From positions 37,192,232-37,256,231 of the forward strand of contig OX940862.1 in NCBI GenBank assembly GCA_954871525.1: 64,000 nt of DNA, written 5' to 3'. The position numbers were made by a program, and so were the translations under genes. The first letter of the stretch is position 1, and each line of letters begins with the position of its first letter. Shown here piece after piece: positions 34,451 to 45,387 of the stretch. The notes beneath the pieces were generated by a model. It ran no database searches. It saw only the letters and a program-made list of their open reading frames with translations, and had not been told where the DNA came from. This DNA comes from Parietaria judaica (taxonomy: Eukaryota > Streptophyta > Magnoliopsida > Rosales > Urticaceae).

Positions 34451-35669
34451 TTACTCGGGGAACATTGCGTTGAACCTTTCCGTCATTAGCTCCATTTCGC
34501 TTGGTTTGGAGCGTTCGGCAATCACGGGGGGCTGGAACAACAAATCATTCAACACCACTATTTGCTCGACGTGTGCGCTGGTGGTTGACGCCCGCCGGTC
34601 GTTGATGAGATATTGAGACGTACTGAAAACGCTCTCCGAAGCAACGGTGGAAATGGGGATGGACAATATATCCCTCGCCATTCTCGCCAATATCGGAAAT
34701 CTGTCCCTTTGATTCTTCCACCACTTAATGACGTCGAACTCGTTGGATTCTTCGTCGAATAGCAGGCCGTAGTAGCGCTTCAATTCTGCCGGTTGTCCTT
34801 CCGTGTCGCCCGCCAACAGCGTAGTGGATTCCCCGTGACTTAGCCGTTGCTTGAGTCTCCGGCTGAAGTCTAGTCCCGTCTTGGTTGGGCTTGCCATCAC
34901 TGCCCTTTGCTCCTCCTGTGCGTTGAACTTTGGGAACCGTTTGTCGTATTCACTGTACAATTCATAAAAAGCTTCATTAAAAACATTAACATAATTACGA
35001 TAATCCGCCAAATAACACGATTTTTTAAACCCCAATCACCAAATAATTCAAATAATTTCTCGGCTATGTTTTTTCCGGTATGACGACACTTGAAAGGCGA
35101 TAAGTTTAAAAGTCGTTGACATGGATTCCACTCATCGTCGACGTAATGGGCGGTCAAACTCATGTAATCGTTTAAACTTGGACCGTTCCACAAGTCGGTG
35201 GTAAAAGCAACGTTTATGCCAGACATTTTGAAAAAATCGACTAAAAGGTTTTTTTTGCAATTGATAAGAGATTTCCATGTCCCCGGTATAAGTGGTACGA
35301 GAAAACTGCTGGTACGTCGGATTAATCCTTTGCATATATCGTGTATGGTTGGGATTTTTTACAAAACTTAGCGGAACACCCGTAGAAATAATCCATTCGA
35401 GTGTCCATTTCCGTAAATTCACAGCACAAAGAACACTTACCTGTGATGTGTTTACCTCATCGAGCTCCCCGGTGGGGAAGCACACATTTTCGTGTCGGTT
35501 AAAGTAGCCGGTTCCCCGCTCTCCCATTCCGTCTAAGACTTGTCCGCACTTTTTGCACATGGCCAGTTTCACACGCTCGCCTTGCTCGTTGATATGCCGA
35601 TCTTCATGGAAAAATTTCCACACCGCAGCCGTGTTTGGTCGTCCCCACGCTAAGCCATGAGGATTTAGT
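34451..35669 (-). pseudogene. hAT transposase remnant (BED zinc finger plus dimerisation domain)
   Basis: The exon starting at 35669 reads NPHGLAWGRPNTAAVWKFF and then a BED-type finger (CKKCGQVLDG...NRHENVC). Frames then change; TTDLWNGPSLNDYMSLTAHY contains the first catalytic Asp. The sequence jumps to the C-terminal part (YELYSEYDKRFPKFN) and the hAT dimerisation domain (FPILARMARDILSIPIST, then VASESVFSTSQYLINDRR), ending at 34451. The second catalytic Asp and the large insertion domain are missing and frameshifts break the frame, so it cannot be active. Confidence 0.85.
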
Positions 35670-35817
35670 CTATTAAAAGAAAAGGAAAATCACAAATTTA
35701 AATGTCATAAAGTTTATTATTAATCATATTGATTTGATTAAATGTCTTCAGGTTAAATAAAAAAGTTAACAAAATTAAAATGGTATTTCTTATGTGTGGA
35801 AATAATTATCAAACTCT

Positions 35818-35945
35818 TATGGACGGAACTCCCCGAGGTTCCACGGCGAGATCGACTGGAAAGGATGTTATGATCTCGCTTTAGGCCTAAGCTTTTCTAG
35901 ACAGAACTCCCCGAGGTTTCCAGGCTAGCTTGGAGGAGATTGCAA
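35818..35945 (-). repeat. Paired stem-loops in the hAT intron, conserved in two copies
   Basis: Two related units contain GGAACTCCCCGAGGTTCC and AGAACTCCCCGAGGTTTCC, each able to fold as a short stem. The same pair occurs at 49192-49312 in the second copy, while the surrounding intron differs more. Role unknown. Confidence 0.55.
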
Positions 35946-36071
35946 AGCTAACCCTATTTAAAAACCAATCTTTCTAAGACACCAAAATTCAATAAGTACT
36001 TTATAATTATCACCACACATACAAATTACCTTTTTAATTTTATTAACTTATTTAAGTAACCATTTAATGTT

Positions 36072-36285
36072 TAAATGATTATTAAATCTCAAGAAATTCG
36101 TTTCTGATGTGGAAGATCAGTCGGAACCGCAACCACAGACTAAGACTTTCAAGAGACGCGGAAAATTAATTAATTAATCTAAAATGATTAAATGATTATT
36201 AAATCTCAAGAAATTTGTTTCTGATGTGGAAGATCGGTCGGAACCGCAACCGCATAGCATACTAAGACTTTCAAGAGACGTATCA
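36072..36285. repeat. Tandem duplication (~118 bp) in the hAT intron
   Basis: ATTATTAAATCTCAAGAAAT, then TTCTGATGTGGAAGATC, then ACTAAGACTTTCAAGAGACG are repeated once with few changes. The second copy at 48940-50433 lacks it, so it arose in this element. Confidence 0.7.
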
Positions 36286-36329
36286 AATTAAATAATTAAA
36301 CTACAACAATTAACCTAAAATAATTAAAA

Positions 36330-36881
36330 TAATAATGATTATCTCGTTGCCGGACGCGGACGTCGAGCACGTCCAGGACGTTGGACGGAGCCTTCGCCGG
36401 TTTCGTGATGGGAAGGGATTGGAGAACCATCGTGGTAGGAGCCGACAACGGAGGAATGGTGCGGACTCGGAAGGTCCTCCTCAGCAAGATCGTGTCGTTG
36501 AGTCGGTGGTTCCTCCGGTGGTTGAGTTTCGTCGTCCTTGCGGTCGTCGACGGGTCCTCCTTGATACATGAGCTCGAAAAATGGATCGGCGGTTCTCGTC
36601 TCCCGACATTGACGTACCGCCTCCACCATTGATGCAGGAACATGCTCCGGATTGGCGTCGTGTGCACCCATCGCCCGGACTAGACTAGGTCTTAGAAACT
36701 GTTGGGTATATCATCGGGATAATTTAGATTTGGTTGGGAGGGAAATATTTCTCCCGGTAGCATAACAGGAATATAGCCCTCGGGCCGGCGTAGGTTTATC
36801 TGGCTCCGCCCGAATAAATAGGGGCTGCAAATCCCTAGCCGCCCTTCGACCCCCAGAACTACTACCGCTTCTTCGAGACAT
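36330..36881 (-). pseudogene. 5' exon of the inner hAT transposase, frameshifted
   Basis: Starts MSRRSGSSSGGRRAARDLQP at 36881. The homologous exon at 50016 in the other copy begins MSRRSGASSGGRRTARNLQP, so this start is shared. After about 50 codons an indel shifts the frame; the remainder (PSHHETGEGSVQRPGRARRP near the end) is Pro- and Arg-rich, low complexity. Function of this N-terminal exon is unknown. Confidence 0.6.
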
Positions 36882-37396
36882 AATGGGAAATTTGAGAACT
36901 TGAGAGCTTGAGAGAGAAAAAAATTAGAGAGTTGAGAGAATTTGAGAGAGAGTTGGAAGATTGTTGGTGAGGAAATGAGGGTGGCAGAGGGGGTATTTAT
37001 AGGATTTGAGGAGAGTGTTGGGTGGGTGAATAATTATTGAGGTGGGTGAAGTGGGTGAATAAAGTTGGGGGGAAAAATATTGAAATTTGAAATTTTTGGG
37101 TTGGAATTCGAGTAAAATGGGTAAAAATTATGGTTGGGTAATTAATTTCGGGTAAAAAGTAGTTAAAATTCGGTGGAGAAGTGGGAATTAATGCCACAAA
37201 AAAAAAAAACACCACGCGGATCGTTGACGTGGCGCGTTGTGGGCCGTCAATCGTCTCACGCAGATCACCCTCTCCCACGTCGCGACAAACACGCCACATC
37301 GCGACCAATCGCGACTTTCACCCCCGAGTCGCGAAGACCCCAAATCCGCCGCGACGAGTCGCGATGCTTGCTTTTTCGTCGTGACTCGCAGATCTA

Positions 37397-38080
37397 ATCA
37401 CAAGACATGTTTTTTAGGGAAGAAACAACATTTCTTATATTTCTTACCTCTTACTTGGACGCATCTTAGTTTTCTTATATTTTATTATATTTTTTTATCT
37501 ACTTTTTTTACACTTTTATTTTATTCATATATGAAGATTTTTATTTTTATGTTCAGAGCTTCAATCTAATAAAAATAAATAGGATTTAATCTTTTATCTA
37601 ACATTTTATACACCTCGTGACCCGTAGTATTACCTTATTACAATTATAACTGTAAAGTCGATATATTTCTTTTTTTTTTTCTTCATATAACTATCAACAT
37701 ATGTGTATAATTAGAAAATAATATGTATTTTTTTTTTTATAAATCCAGTGCGATATGATTTGATAAATCACTATTTAGTTAGAGAGTGTTAACAAGCTGT
37801 TTATTTTTTTATATAAATTAGTTAAAAAAATTAAGAATAGTTCATTTAGTGAATAGTTCGCCATCCCTGTCATGTAATCCTGGCTCCGCCCCTGCTCATA
37901 AGTATATTATCTTAAAAACATGATTGTTAATGCTTTTGTAAAAAATAATAATTATAAAACACATTTTTTTCTTTTTATTGTTTTACTCTACAAAATGAAA
38001 CGTTTTCTTAAGTTTTCATTTATTTTGACTAATGAAATGACATTTCTCTCTCCTCTTCGCCCCATCTCCGCGCTAAGATC
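37397..38080. other. Right arm of outer hAT and AT-rich flank
   Basis: 37397-37894 belongs to the outer hAT; 37903-38080 is AT-rich. No gene is seen. Confidence 0.5.
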
Positions 38081-38545
38081 TCGCTTTTACGTCCATCTCT
38101 CGCTCTAGTTCAGTCATAGCTGCGCGCTCACATCCGTCGTTGCTCGGAGATCACGCTCGTCGCTAGCTGGTGCTTAGTTTCGCCATCACTCGACGCTCAC
38201 CTCCGCAGTCGCTCGGCGCTCACATTCGTCGCTCACTGACGCTCGGTTTTGCCGTCGCTCGCTGCTCACTGTTGTCGCTCTCCGGTGCTCAATTGTGCCG
38301 TCGCTCGTCTGTTGTTTCGCCTCGCCATGTAGGAAACGCTATTAAAGAACAATCGATGGAAACCCTAAGTAGTATTCTCGGTTTCCAATCTCCGTTTTAT
38401 ATAAGGGCTATGTTCATTCTAGATTTCATTGTTGTTTTGTATTATTATTTTGAGATGTTTAATCGACTGTTTATTTAATATTTCAATAGCTTGAGGATTG
38501 TCCAGGTTTTTTCATAAAGATGTTTATTCAATGAACAATGAGGAA
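38081..38545 (+). repeat. Dispersed repeat with GC-rich GCTC-minisatellite, copy 1
   Basis: A GC-rich block (38081-38330) made of short words such as GTCGCTCGGCGCTCAC and GTCGCTCACTGACGCTC, followed by TAGGAAACGCTATTAAAGAAC and ATTGTCCAGGTTTTTTCAT. The whole unit recurs, same strand, at 43296-44170. No coding function is apparent. Confidence 0.7.
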
Positions 38546-38795
38546 GAGACTAATATTGCTGTGCTAAAAACGACTTCTTGAAAGAAAAAAATATACATTA
38601 ATATTTTCGTTGCACAATATGTTTTTTTGCAAAAAAAGAAAAAGAAAAGTGAGAACAAGTTGGCCCTTAATAGCTTGTTTTTTTTTTCATATGTCAACCA
38701 ATCACAGAATTACACGTTGAGTTTCAAATCAATCTCCTTTTTATACCAAAGTTGTTACTTTATTTTACTCTTTTTTTAAAGGAACTTTATTTTAC

Positions 38796-39840
38796 TTTTT
38801 TTTTTTTTTTTTGGAAAAAAGACTTCGTTAATAATAGGGCCTTAAATCCCTTTGGACATACATATCGAGCCACTCCGGGCAAGTACAAGACCAAAAGTCC
38901 GACGTCCCCTCGGGGACACGAGATTTAGCTAACACATTGGCTTTTTCGTTACAAAGTCTAGGAATCCACCGAAGCTTCCCAGTCGGTGCGACTTTCTTTA
39001 GCAAGTCTTCGATGCTCCGAATAATGAGTCCTTGCAAGCTATTGAAAGATTTCCCATTGATTAGATGAATAGCCCGGATACAATCGGATTCCACCATCGA
39101 TACTTGTCAACCCCGGTCAAAGGCAAATTGGAGGCCGTGGAGGATCGCCGCACATTCCGCTGTTAACACCGAGTCCACCACACCTAACCGCACGGCCATA
39201 ACCCCAAGAACCTCACCGTGAGGGTTTCTCACCACTCCACGCACCGCCGCTTGGCCGAGCTCTTCCGTCCATGCTGCATCAACATTGAGCGTTAGCTCCC
39301 CATTGTCCGCCCCCTTCCAAGAGGATTGCCTGGCCACTTTGTCAACGATTCCCAATGGGCCCATGGTTTTTGTCGCTTTCTTGAAGCTTGTGAACCATCC
39401 CTCCGTCTCTTCAATCCAAATCTCCGGTCTCTTTGAGTAATTCTCGAAGAGTTTGAGGTTTCGGTCCGACCACGATGCCCACACTAACCCGCAAAAAAAC
39501 TCCAAGTTTTTCACGGAAAGTGTTTCCATTGCTCGGAGGCATAACTCTTTAATCGGCATCCTTCCTGTTTTCTCGGACCAACGGGACAAGATTGAGTTTC
39601 TCCAAATCGCTTGTGCTCTATCACAACCTCAAATTGCGTGGAGGCCATCCTCCGGGAGTGCTCCGCAAAACTTACAAAACGGTAAACAATCGATCCCTCT
39701 CTCGCGGAGAGCGCCAAAAATCGGTAAAGCGTCAAACCACACCCGCCACACTAAGTGTTTGACTTTGGGAGGGTTTTGTAGTCCCCACAAAGTATTCCAT
39801 CTATTATTCAATGCAATTATAGTCAAATAAATCAACATTA
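38796..39840 (-). pseudogene. 5'-truncated LINE (L1 type): zf-RVT and RNase H end of ORF2
   Basis: The poly(A) tail is the T-run at 38796-38812. Read leftwards from 39840, the frames give a reverse-transcriptase-associated zinc-binding segment (NPPKVKHLVWRVWFDALPI, then CKFCGALPEDGLH), then an RNase H domain (LTLNVDAAW, GVVRNPHGEVLGVMAV, LTAECAAILHGL, MVESDCIRAIHLINGK). Stops and frameshifts near 39100 and 39590 break it. EN and RT domains are absent, the usual result of aborted target-primed reverse transcription. Confidence 0.85.
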
Positions 39841-39949
39841 TTGAAAAAGTGTAGTACTTTTTATCACTCACCAACTAATGTATAGAAAAAAAAACAACAT
39901 TAAAATAAACTTACAATTTGATTACAATAGAGACATTAATGCCATAAGA

Positions 39950-40100
39950 TATCCTTTAGGAAAAATAAGAAAGAAAAAAAAACAATACACCTGCGACTTA
40001 TTGTTGAGAAAACAAAACAAAACATGCCTATAACGACTTACTCTTGAGAAGAAGAAAAAGAAAAAATGGCTATAGCGACAACATACTGTTTATTGTAGTG
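39950..40100. mobile_element. CACTA (En/Spm)-like terminus
   Basis: The right end, read on the minus strand from 40100, is CACTACAATAAACAGTATG followed by TTGTCGCTATAGCC and repeats of AGTAAGTCG/AATAAGTCG words. CACTA is the hallmark of this superfamily. No matching left end was found, so the element is truncated or its partner is outside. Confidence 0.5.
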
Positions 40101-40499
40101 ATTGTTCGCGGAGAAACGAGCGAGGAAGACATGTTAAACACACACACACCGAACACTCACTCACGTAAATTATTAACACGAGATATTTGAGAGAGATAGA
40201 CGTTCATTTTGTTACTGCGTTAAGAACATGCAGCGTTTCTCATCTTTATTTATAGCTTGAAAAAGAACAAAATACAAAGCAAAATACGTGCCATTGGTCG
40301 GCTACATTTTAGACCCACCATCCCACATTACGGTGGCGACTACGTCAAATATAAAACTAACTCCTCCTAATGACTAGGAGTTTACAACGTGCTTTATTTA
40401 ATTAAAAGATATTATAAGAGAAACAAAACAAAAAACTATCCATGCACGTGTGAACGCGATTACATAATAAAACCAACAGTGATCCGAAGCAGAAGATGA

Positions 40500-40931
40500 T
40501 TAGCTTGTATAATTCATGCAATCCTCAACTGTTGCCTGATCGCGAAAAATACACGCGTGGTCGTCTTTGATATGCCATAAGCACATGACGCAGTCTGATT
40601 TTCTCATATTGTTCCCATTATAGATTTGGAAGTGTTTGGTGAATATCGGGATCCAACTAAAATCACATTCAAATTTGGTGGTGGCCAAGAAGTTATTTTT
40701 GAAGCTGAAGTCGAAGGGTTTGCCACCAGGTAGCATAGTATGGACCTGCAAGTCGTCTTCTGAGGATCTGCAGTGATGTGTAAGTACCTTGTTGTTGCTC
40801 AACTTGTTGACGATTCTTACCGTCCTCCTCTTTTTCTTGTAATCATCATCTCCTCCTGCGTTGCAAAGCGAGCTCGCGAGAAGTAGCACAGCGAAAACGA
40901 CGATCAAGTTACGGCCGCTGATCATCCCCAT
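40500..40931 (-). CDS. S-protein homologue (plant self-incompatibility protein S1 family), secreted
   Basis: A single-exon gene of 143 residues. An N-terminal signal peptide (IVVFAVLLLASSLCNAGG) is followed by the S1 domain: VRIVNKLSNNKVLTHHC, LQVHTMLPGGKPFDFSF, FECDFSW, HFQIYN and MCLWHIKDDHACIFRDQ, with the family's cysteines. These small secreted proteins form a beta-sandwich; poppy S1 triggers pollen rejection, but most homologues in other plants have no known function. An in-frame ATG at 40958 would add nine residues; I chose 40931 because it lies in a strong ACCATGGGG context and 40958 is only about 20 bp below the TATA box. It stands alone among repeats. Intact frame; expression unknown. 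Confidence 0.85.
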   Translation of the reverse strand: MGMISGRNLIVVFAVLLLASSLCNAGGDDDYKKKRRTVRIVNKLSNNKVLTHHCRSSEDDLQVHTMLPGGKPFDFSFKNNFLATTKFECDFSWIPIFTKHFQIYNGNNMRKSDCVMCLWHIKDDHACIFRDQATVEDCMNYTS

Positions 40932-40976
40932 GGTTTCTTTTTTCTGTGTGAGTGTCATTGTTCATTGTTGACGTTA

Positions 40977-40984
40977 TATTTATA
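40977..40984 (-). promoter_or_regulatory. TATA box of the S-protein homologue
   Basis: TATAAATA on the minus strand, about 46 bp upstream of the chosen start codon. Transcription would begin near 40950, below the upstream ATG at 40958. Confidence 0.65.
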
Positions 40985-40989
40985 GTGTG

Positions 40990-41680
40990 GGGAAGTATGT
41001 TTTGGACCATAATTCAGAGGGAGTTCCTCTGCTGTTTGTTCGGAACGTGAATATGGGTCAAACCTATTATATTATTTGGACACTTGTTTTTGTCATTGCC
41101 TCATATTCTCATGTCATCCTTTGCACACTTACACGTACATGATGGGGTTGGCTCAAGTCACCCAATTTCAAGGAGGAATTTTTTTTATATAATGAAAAGT
41201 TCAAAGTGAGGGCAAAATATGCGTATGATGCTATTAATGTAGTCATAATCTTCTCCATTTAGTTATTAGTTTGAATTCTTTTTTAATATTCTTATAAGAG
41301 TACGTAATGTGTTCCTTATGCTATGTATAAATAAATTATGGTAGTAAGTTAAAATTTTATTTACTGTATACATCATATATGTTGTAAAACCTTATACATA
41401 TGAGAGAGTTATTTTGGGATTAATTCAAAAATAAATGAAAATCTTGAGTATTTACTCAAGAAAGTTTTTATTTTCAAATGGTTGACACTTGACAATGACA
41501 TGCATATTGTGATCTAGATTGTGCATATATGATGGCTTCACGATCAAGATTTACGGGTGTTAAACATGGTGAGCGTTTCTTAGTTAACTTATATGCCTGT
41601 TAGAATTTTTCACTTAAGATTAATGCTCGAAAAGGATCTAAAATATAACAATAATAATAAAAGAAAAGAAAAAAAAAAGG
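40990..41680. other. Upstream region of the S-protein homologue
   Basis: AT-rich with no recognised gene or repeat. Confidence 0.4.
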
Positions 41681-41684
41681 GTAA

Positions 41685-43090
41685 ATGAGAGAAATGTCCA
41701 TTTTTGGCTCAATATTTAATAAAAATGCCCATTTTTTATCATGGTAATCCTAACCACCAACAAATTAAAATGTGGACTAATATGCCATTCCGATTAACTC
41801 ACATTAATTTTAATTTCATTTTTTAATTAAAATTTAAAAAACAAAAATTTTCCTTCAATGTAGCAAACTAAATAAATTTAAATAAATCTTTCTTATTTTA
41901 ACGTTAAACAAATACTACGCAAATTATTCTTCTCTATTTTAATGTTTGTAACAAATCGTATTTTTGATTTTTTGATCCATATTAATCAATATTTTAAAAA
42001 TAAAATTTCAAATTATTTATCTGCATTTTAAATATCTGTAACTATATTTACGGTTCTATATTTAGAATAAATAAATTTACGAAATTTCAATAAATCTGTA
42101 GTTATAAAACTGAACATATAGTTACAAAATTTCAGTGTAACAAAGAAATAGTACGAAGCTTGTAAATATTTACAAAGTTAATTTTGTAACTATAGATTAG
42201 AATCCGTAACTATAAATACAAATTTTAATCACAAATATGAAACTGTAAAATCATTTACAAACATCATTAACTCTACAAAACTGTATAACCATTTACAAAA
42301 ATTATTTACGAAACAGATTTACAAAAATCATTGAATGTATAAACCTGGATAACCATTTACGAAAATCATTTACAAAACTGTATAGATATTACCCTAAATA
42401 GATTTACATTCGTAAACATCTACAAAACATGGTAAAACTATTTACAAAAAATATTTCCAATCCAATAAACATTACCGATCCAAAATCGTGTAAAACAATT
42501 TACAAAAAAAAAAAAAAAATCTTACCGTGTTTGATCCGGCGAGTGAGAGGCGGCAAACAAAAGGAGAATGACAAAAGGAAACCGCGACAGAGAGCGATGG
42601 AGGAAGGATGCACGACGGAGGGCGACCGCAACGGAGAGCGACTAAGGAAGGAGGCACGACGGAGGGCGACATAGGAACGAGGCGCGACGGATGAGGACGC
42701 GACGGAGGAAGGAGGAGCGATGGAGAGCGACCACAACGGAGGGCGACGGAGGAGGGCGAGAGACGCGGCGAAGAAGAGAAGTGATGGAGAGATGCGAGTG
42801 AAAATCGAAGGGAGAGAAGAAAGCGAGAGAAATAAATGAGAGAGATAAAATTTTAATTTTTTTGTCAAAGTAACAAATTAATTTAAAATTTGTTAAATAT
42901 GGGAATAATTCAACCATAATTTTAGGGAAATAAAATTCAAAATATTTTTAAACGAAAATAAAAAATATAATTAAGATCAGGGTTATTAGGGTCCAAAATT
43001 TATTTAAAATGGACATAAATGAATTAATTTAAAATATGAGTATTTTCCTTAAACCTTAAGTTGTTTTTGGGCATTTCACGGATTTTTCTA
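41685..43090. mobile_element. Non-autonomous TIR-like element with GC-rich island (element C)
   Basis: The ends resemble each other inverted: GAGAAATGTCCATTTTTGG at left against GTGAAATGCCCAAAAAC at right (minus strand), plus ATGTCCATTTT and TAATAACCCTGAT words. Inside, an AT-rich tract of TTTACAAAA/CATTTACAAA words (42090-42500) is followed by a purine-rich GC block (42535-42800) with GACGGAGGGCGAC/GGAGAGCGAC units. Long frames there are low-complexity products. Confidence 0.4.
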
Positions 43091-43295
43091 AAAAAGAAAA
43101 GAGAGATATATACTTTAATGACTCTTTTTGTTTTTATGCTAGAGAAAAAAAGGTTTGTTAAAGCTTCAAACTATTTGTTGTACCATAATTGACAGCATTT
43201 GCAACTTCTTAATAGCATTGGCAATTGTTTTTCCGATTATTAATCTCATTACATTCCTAAAAATTATTTTTCACCTCGACAGATCAGTCCTTATT

Positions 43296-44170
43296 TATTT
43301 CCATCTCTCGCTTGAGTTCAGACCTCGCTGCACGCTCACATATTTTGTTGCTCGGACATCAAGATCGTCGCTAGATGGTGCTTAGTTTCGCCATCACTCG
43401 ACGCTCACCTCTGCAGTCGCTCGGCGCTCACATTCGTCGCTCACAGACGCTCGGTTTCGCCGTTGCTCGCTGCTCACTGTTTTCGCTCTCCGGTGCTCAA
43501 TTGTGTCGTTGCTCGGCCGTTATTTCGCCTCGCCAGGTAGGAAAACGCTATTAAAGAACAATCGATGAGAACCCTTAGTAGTATTCTCTTTTTTCAATCT
43601 ATGTTTTATATTATGTTCATTTAAGATTTTATTGTTGTTTTTTCATTGTTTTAAGATGTTTAATCTGTGAAAATAAGCTTAACTTTGTCAGCAAGTAAAC
43701 TTGCATGAGAAGCTGCCTTAAATAGTTTATTATTTATTAAGTTAATATTACTTGCTTGGCAAGTTGTCGTGGCCATCAAGTTTTGGAGTTGTATATAAAC
43801 ACCTCCAATTGCGTTGTATTTTTTTAACTCTCCTGTTTGTATTCGACTACTTCTACAGCAGTAGAAAAAATCAATTCTTCCATTTCTTTGTTCTTCATTA
43901 GCTAGTGTGGTTTATCAATTCCACTTTAGTTATATATATACACACATATAAAGTTAGTGTATTTTGGTGGCACTCAAATTCTCGTTTCATTCTTCTCAGA
44001 GTGTGGTGGTGAGGATTTTCGTGTGTCACTTTTCACTCGCTCGAGTTTTTTTCGGCGACGATCGCTTCGTGGAACCAACATAATCGACTGTTTATTTAAG
44101 TTTTCATTAGCTTGACGATTGTCCAGGTTTTTTCATAAAGATGTTTATACAATGAACAATGAGGATTTGA
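43296..44170 (+). repeat. Dispersed repeat with GCTC-minisatellite, copy 2, split by a solo LTR
   Basis: 43296-43665 plus 44081-44170 match 38081-38545. The solo LTR at 43666-44080 divides the copy at TTTAATC|GACTG, which is continuous in copy 1, giving a clean empty-site comparison. Confidence 0.75.
43666..44080 (+). mobile_element. Solo LTR, 415 bp, with perfect 5-bp target duplication
   Basis: Starts TGTGAAAATAAG and ends GGAACCAACA, flanked by TAATC on both sides (43661-43665 and 44081-44085). A TATATAAAC-like box lies near 43793. The undisturbed site is seen in copy 1 of the host repeat near 38460. Confidence 0.9.
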
Positions 44171-45387
44171 TAATTTGATTCGTTAAACCAGTTGATGTTG
44201 TCCAGGATTAAGAACGAAAAATGAAGATTAATAATTTGATTTAATAAAGAATTTGATTTAACAATCATTTGAATCTATAAGCTTGCCATAATTAAATTTT
44301 CGATGTTTGCAACCGATCCCTTTCTTTCAAAACTAAACCTAAATATTTAATTAGTTACAATTATTTTTAAGAAAATTAATTATAACAAAATGTAACCCAA
44401 ACACTGTTTTCTTTTTTCATTTAAAAAAAAACAGTTTATTGAAATAGTAACCAATCAAATTTTTAAAACATTTTTATAAAGTTATTTTGTAAATTAAAAG
44501 TGGGAACACAAAATGAAAATACAAAATGCTTCTAAACATTATCATTGAATTTTGTCTTCGTTTTACAACATTTCGGCGAAAACCTTCCCGTATCTTGTTC
44601 ACTCACCCAATATTTGTGTAATTTTTTTTAGTTAGTGGAGCGACATGGTTTACGAGATTTACTCGGTCCGAGGTTCGACTTTGAATCCAGCTATATTTTT
44701 TCTTCAAATTTTAATAGTGTGACCCATCAATGAGTGATTAGGTTTGAGGGAATTAATACAAAGTACTAGTCTACTGATTCGGTTTGAGGGAGTTCCCTGG
44801 CCGTACGAATTCGTGTCGGCTCCAGGGGAGCGTCTTCAAACGGGTGGGTTTCTGATGTCCTTTCTTTGGGTTTCGGGTGAGCCTTCTTTGTTCCTTCATT
44901 ATCTTCTTGGCCCCTTTATCCGTCGACCTGGGCTCTTATAATTGCATCTAATAATCCAGCATAAATTTTGGATTCATGAGTCGATCTGGGCCGTATCGAC
45001 CTAAACTTACCCGATCGGGAAAAATCAGGCGTAGAGGCATCTTTGGTACACATGTTGTGTTCCTTCACGTTAGTCCCCTTGTGGCGCAAGAAACCATGGT
45101 CAAAGTTATTAGCATGTTTGACCCTTCGGACCTTAAACCGAAATCGACCCAAACAGAGGCGAGGCGAAACAATTTGTTATTTTGTTTCTTTTCCTATGTA
45201 TTTTTACTAAATTAATAGTGGAAGTAACAATTACGTTATTTGAATACTGACATTGAAGATGATGAGGATTTGTATGAAACTCTTAGAGCCATGCATTAAA
45301 TTAGATCCTAAATCTGCTCAGATGTTTATCCTTAAAAACTATTTTCCATCGTAAATATATCACGAATTGGGATAATGGCATTTTTTT
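44171..45387. other. Unassigned spacer; weak tRNA-like box at 44690
   Basis: GAGGTTCGACTTTGAATCC near 44680-44700 resembles an interrupted RNA polymerase III B box, as in a plant SINE, but no A box at the right spacing is convincing. 44744-45240 is GC-richer with short frames and no domain. Confidence 0.3.

Larger units (their letters stand above)
29134..37396 (-). mobile_element. Inner hAT element with decayed BED-type transposase
   Basis: A perfect 8-bp duplication ATCACAAG flanks it (29126-29133 and 37397-37404). The ends are TAGAGCCGC and GCAGATCTA. Both subterminal regions are packed with the word TCGCGA or GTCGCG in both orientations (29145-29230 and 37255-37380), likely transposase sites. 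A related copy is at 48940-50433. The copia element at 29269 entered just inside its left end. Confidence 0.85.
28883..37894. mobile_element. Outer hAT element, host of a nested insertion
   Basis: Inverted ends CAAGGGCGGACCCATG (left) and CTGGCTCCGCCCCTG (right). The flanks are CTCATAGG (28875-28882) and CTCATAAG (37895-37902), an 8-bp duplication with one mismatch. Its own sequence is only 28883-29133 and 37397-37894, about 750 bp with no transposase, so it was a short non-autonomous element before the inner hAT entered. Confidence 0.75.

Noticed and set aside
36296..36671. Several overlapping frames of about 80-120 codons
   Set aside because: They are frames of the decayed 5' exon of a hAT transposase, also present in the copy at 49500-50016.
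42429..42917. Overlapping open frames on both strands
   Set aside because: They come from a purine-rich minisatellite; the proteins are low complexity and Arg/Ser-rich with no domain.
44640..44740. A tRNA gene or SINE
   Set aside because: A B-box-like word is present but interrupted, and no cloverleaf or A box at proper spacing could be drawn; kept only as a weak remark.
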